Below are positions 7,956-10,086 of a stretch of 10,086 bases of DNA, in pieces; positions within the stretch are counted from its first letter, which is position 1, and every line of letters begins with the position of its first letter. The notes beneath the pieces are model-generated. The model made no database searches, had not been told where the DNA came from, and saw only the letters and a list, made by a program, of their open reading frames with translations. The stretch is taken from positions 1-10,086 of the forward strand of contig JAGQQQ010000041.1 in assembly GCA_020426125.1 (NCBI GenBank), written 5' to 3'. This DNA is from Planctomycetaceae bacterium. GTDB taxonomy: Bacteria; Planctomycetota; Planctomycetia; Planctomycetales; Planctomycetaceae. A program made the translations under genes and the position numbers.

Positions 7956-8795
7956 ATGCCAAGTCGAAATGGTCGGTTCCAACGGCCCAGTGGGACAGCC
8001 GGGGGGGAGTTTCCCATTGTCGTTGCGGGGAAGGACGCGGATGTCTATCGCGTCTTTAATTCGGGAGACATTGACTTCGTTGTCAAATACAAAAAGAACA
8101 ACACCCCTGAGGAAGTCACTGTCCAGCCCCGATGTGCCGTCGATGTGACATTAGAGGGCGATCTTAAGATTAGTTTCGCTGGCCCGATTCCTGCCAATCA
8201 ACAGCTGGAAGGCATTTACGACTTAGTGGGAAGCGATCGAGAGGTCCGGTCTGGCCGGTTTAAGGCGTTCATCAACGACACCAATCCTCTGGAGGTCGTC
8301 GTTGGCAAATCCAACGACTTCTACTACCGAATCCTGAACTCAGGCGACAACGCGTTTGACGTGATCACAAAATCGGGAGCGAATCCGACCACGGTCGCAA
8401 CGCTTGCTCCGACCCTTTCTCTGGATGTCACGCTCCAACGGACCCTGACCATCTCCACCAATTCCACAGACGACATTCTGGTCGAAGGGATTTACGAGAC
8501 ACTTGGTGCGGAGTCGACCAGGAATGGTCGTTTTAAGGGGACTTGGCTGAAAGCCGTGCCCTTGAAGATTGTTGACTTCTCCCAAGGCTCCGCCCCCTCG
8601 GCATTCTACAGGCTGTTTAACTCCGGCGAAAACGACATCGTCGTCGTCCTTGATACGGGAGTCGAGCATACCCTTCCTCCCGATCAGTCGATCGACGTCA
8701 AAGCGGACAAATCAGGAAGCGAAACGATCTTTGTCTATTCAACTGCGGTGGCCAAACCCATTGAAGGAATTTACCAATTCCTGGGATCGGAATAA
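7956..8795 (+). CDS. Hypothetical protein made of three tandem ~93-residue repeats
   Basis: This 279-residue protein belongs to no family I recognise. It is built entirely from three diverged copies of one beta-rich unit. Anchors recur at the same places: GRF at 6, 100 and 191; NSG-D/E at 35, 128 and 222; a DV pair at 63, 157 and 247; EGIY at 85, 177 and 270, each followed by L-x-G or LG-x-E. The last unit ends LGSE immediately before the stop, so the gene finishes on a repeat boundary. Predicted character is alternating strands with short turns; no catalytic motif, membrane segment or signal peptide is visible from this start. An upstream in-frame TTG (7818) would add a hydrophobic stretch (FLLPTLSLLSIF), but it is poorly placed for translation and the added region is unlike the repeats. 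The Tat micro-protein begins 41 bases after the stop, so the two may be co-transcribed. Confidence 0.8.
   Translation: MPSRNGRFQRPSGTAGGEFPIVVAGKDADVYRVFNSGDIDFVVKYKKNNTPEEVTVQPRCAVDVTLEGDLKISFAGPIPANQQLEGIYDLVGSDREVRSGRFKAFINDTNPLEVVVGKSNDFYYRILNSGDNAFDVITKSGANPTTVATLAPTLSLDVTLQRTLTISTNSTDDILVEGIYETLGAESTRNGRFKGTWLKAVPLKIVDFSQGSAPSAFYRLFNSGENDIVVVLDTGVEHTLPPDQSIDVKADKSGSETIFVYSTAVAKPIEGIYQFLGSE
7971..8792 (+). repeat. Three in-frame protein repeats (7971-8252, 8253-8525, 8526-8792)
   Basis: Units of 94, 91 and 89 residues share the pattern GRF(K/Q) ... hydrophobic strand ... (Y)R-x-x-NSG(D/E) ... (S/A)-x-DV ... EGIY-x-x-(L/V)G. DNA identity between units is clearly lower than the protein pattern, so the duplications are old and not recent slippage. 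Confidence 0.75.
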
Positions 8796-8836
8796 CGGAA
8801 CAGGGGCGTGGCCAGGAATCTAAGAAAGGGTGCCCT

Positions 8837-9028
8837 GTGAAACGAAAACGAGAAACCATCACCCGACGCGAATTTGTCAAGTACTCCGCGATGATGTCCA
8901 CGGCCGCCGCTGGACTGGCGGGGGTGACCGTCTTCACTGATGCCTTGGCTCAGAATGCCGAGCAGGCGCCAGAATTCGATGACGGCAACGACACATCGAC
9001 CTATCTGTATAGTAATGGCGTCGTTTGA
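8837..9028 (+). CDS. 63-residue Tat-leader micro-protein
   Basis: A very short gene with a GTG start and an AAAGGG-type ribosome site ending six bases upstream (GGG at 8828-8830). The N-terminus is a near-textbook twin-arginine leader: a basic region, TRREFVK at 9-15, a hydrophobic Ala/Gly-rich core (SAMMSTAAAGLAGVTVFT), and a cleavage-like ALA-Q junction at about 37-39. Processing would leave about 25 residues: an acidic part (EQAPEFDDGND) and a Ser/Thr/Tyr-rich tail ending LYSNGVV. I know no family like this. It could be an exported peptide, a peptide substrate for modification, or a leader left over from a larger Tat protein; after the stop the same frame stays open for 37 codons to TAG at 9140. 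The strength of the leader and ribosome site argues for a real gene. It lies between the repeat protein and a glycosyltransferase. Confidence 0.6.
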   Translation: MKRKRETITRREFVKYSAMMSTAAAGLAGVTVFTDALAQNAEQAPEFDDGNDTSTYLYSNGVV

Positions 9029-9169
9029 GCCTTTCGCATCGGAAAAATGGGCGAATGGGCCATTGCGAGCGGACTCTGGCAGCAGCCATACTTGAGGCTA
9101 GTCTACGGAGATGGGTGGCGGATGCCTTCTCCCTGCGAATAGCGACTCTCATCGAATTGGGCAGCCAAC
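9029..9169. other. Gap between the Tat micro-protein and the glycosyltransferase
   Basis: This stretch of 141 bases has no clear promoter or terminator. It includes an 11-base palindrome AATGG-g-CCATT at 9054-9064. The reading frame of the micro-protein continues open from 9029 to a TAG at 9140-9142 and would encode a Trp/Tyr-containing tail; an ATG at 9047 could start a 31-residue peptide with only a weak ribosome site. Confidence 0.4.
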
Positions 9170-10086
9170 GTGGCAATTTCCAAGGTGCTTCTGGTTTCCG
9201 GGTCGGCGAATTTCTCGACACGTGATGTCTGGGATGGCTATCGACTGTCACTGGAAGCGATGGGAATCGGAGTCGTGTCGTATCCCACGTTCTCGCTGCT
9301 GAAACTCATGAGCGAAGAGACCGTTTGCTCCAATCTTTTGGGAACGGCTCTCGATCTTGCCAATCAAATCGACTGTGTCCTCTTCGTCGATGGACTCTGG
9401 TTTCGGGGAAAGCGCGCTCGCATTCCCCAATCCATCCGTCGGGCCGGGATTCCAACAGTCTTAATCGCGACCGACGATCCCTACGAGATAATCCCGCATT
9501 GGGAGTCGCTTTATACCTATCGCTTTACGAATGAGATCCGCTGCCTTCAAGATGGCATCGAGTATCTTCCCACCGCCACTCTGCCGCTTCCGTCGATTCC
9601 TCGTCTGGAGAACCCCGAATACGATGTGTCGTTTCTGGGAACGGTCTTCGAAGACCGTTATCCCTTGCTTCGAAAGGTGGCGGAGCATTGTGAACGGAAT
9701 CGACTGCGATTTCTCATTGCGGGAAAAATTCTCAAGGGAGCCGCGCAGTTCCGCCAGTTCCAGCAAACCGAAGTCTGGCAACGGACGATCGAAACCCGGG
9801 AGAAGCTGGAAATCTACGCGAATTCCAAGTTGACGTTGAACGTGTTCCGGGCGTCCGAAGAACCAGCCGACTCGCCGAGTCCGCGGATCTTCGAAGTGAC
9901 GGCCTTTGGGCATGCCGCTCTGGTCACCGGCCCCGAACGCGAGGAAGTCAGGAAGCTCTACGGTGACGCCGTCTATCATTACTCGAGCGAGAACGATGTC
10001 CTTGAGGTGATCGATCAAGGTCTGAAAAGTCAGCAGGAACGGATTCAGAAAAGTACGCGAGCGCAACAGATCACGCACGACTCTCA
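9170..10086 (+). CDS. CgeB-like glycosyltransferase (partial, runs off right edge)
   Basis: An open frame of about 305 codons continues past the window end. It resembles the CgeB/DUF3880 group of GT-B glycosyltransferases, with a C-terminal Glyco_trans_1_2 (PF13524-type) domain. The N-terminal Rossmann-like strand is VAISKVLLVSGSANF; then come DCVLFVDGLWFRG, VLIATDDPYE (Asp102/Asp103) and YDVSFLGTVFEDRYPLLRKV, the usual start of the C-terminal half. TLNVFRASEEPADSPSPRIFEVTAFGHAALVTG (the RIFE part at 239-242) is the nucleotide-sugar-binding signature of the group. The start is GTG at 9170: an in-frame TAG at 9140 limits extension, and no ATG lies between. The ribosome site is weak (TTGGGC). 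Sugar donor and acceptor cannot be read from the sequence; a cytoplasmic enzyme is expected because there is no signal peptide. Confidence 0.82.
   Translation, partial: MAISKVLLVSGSANFSTRDVWDGYRLSLEAMGIGVVSYPTFSLLKLMSEETVCSNLLGTALDLANQIDCVLFVDGLWFRGKRARIPQSIRRAGIPTVLIATDDPYEIIPHWESLYTYRFTNEIRCLQDGIEYLPTATLPLPSIPRLENPEYDVSFLGTVFEDRYPLLRKVAEHCERNRLRFLIAGKILKGAAQFRQFQQTEVWQRTIETREKLEIYANSKLTLNVFRASEEPADSPSPRIFEVTAFGHAALVTGPEREEVRKLYGDAVYHYSSENDVLEVIDQGLKSQQERIQKSTRAQQITHDS

Noticed and set aside
9026..9028. TGA as a selenocysteine codon extending the Tat micro-protein
   Set aside because: No SECIS-like hairpin is evident directly downstream, and the frame ends soon at TAG 9140 without a recognisable selenoprotein motif.
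9461..10078. A 205-codon minus-strand frame near the right edge
   Set aside because: The plus strand encodes a clear CgeB-like glycosyltransferase through the same bases.

Overview
The window looks like a piece of a planctomycete chromosome. The evidence is a protein carrying the planctomycete cytochrome domain PSCyt1 with DUF1549 and DUF1553, a Tat-exported DUF1501 protein (the usual partner of that cytochrome family), and a secreted protein with the LEPR-XLL-type N-terminal motif common in planctomycetes. Non-ATG starts and GC-rich third codon positions fit. All family names come from recalled motifs; no database search was run.

Layout. On the minus strand, running off the left edge, is the N-terminal part of a secreted matrixin-like metalloprotease (1-695). 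A 479-base divergent spacer (696-1174) holds one reasonable promoter. On the plus strand follow: the PSCyt1/DUF1549/DUF1553 protein (1175-3997, TTG start); a GH62-type alpha-L-arabinofuranosidase (3987-5021) whose start overlaps the cytochrome gene's stop; a 254-base spacer with a hairpin; a UDP-glucuronate decarboxylase / UDP-xylose synthase (5276-6214); and a DUF1501 protein (6360-7790) with its own promoter candidate. After a more AT-rich gap comes a protein made only of three tandem repeats of about 93 residues (7956-8795). It is followed by a 63-residue Tat-leader micro-protein (8837-9028) and a CgeB-like glycosyltransferase that runs off the right edge (9170-10086).

How they may work together. 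The first plus-strand genes look like an exported polysaccharide-handling set. PSCyt1/DUF1553 and DUF1501 proteins often occur as pairs; here they are separated by an arabinofuranosidase, which trims arabinose from arabinoxylan-type polymers, and by a cytoplasmic enzyme that makes UDP-xylose. The last three genes (repeat protein, tiny Tat substrate, glycosyltransferase) are the least explained part. They could form a small cassette of unknown function, and they are the best candidate for something undescribed.
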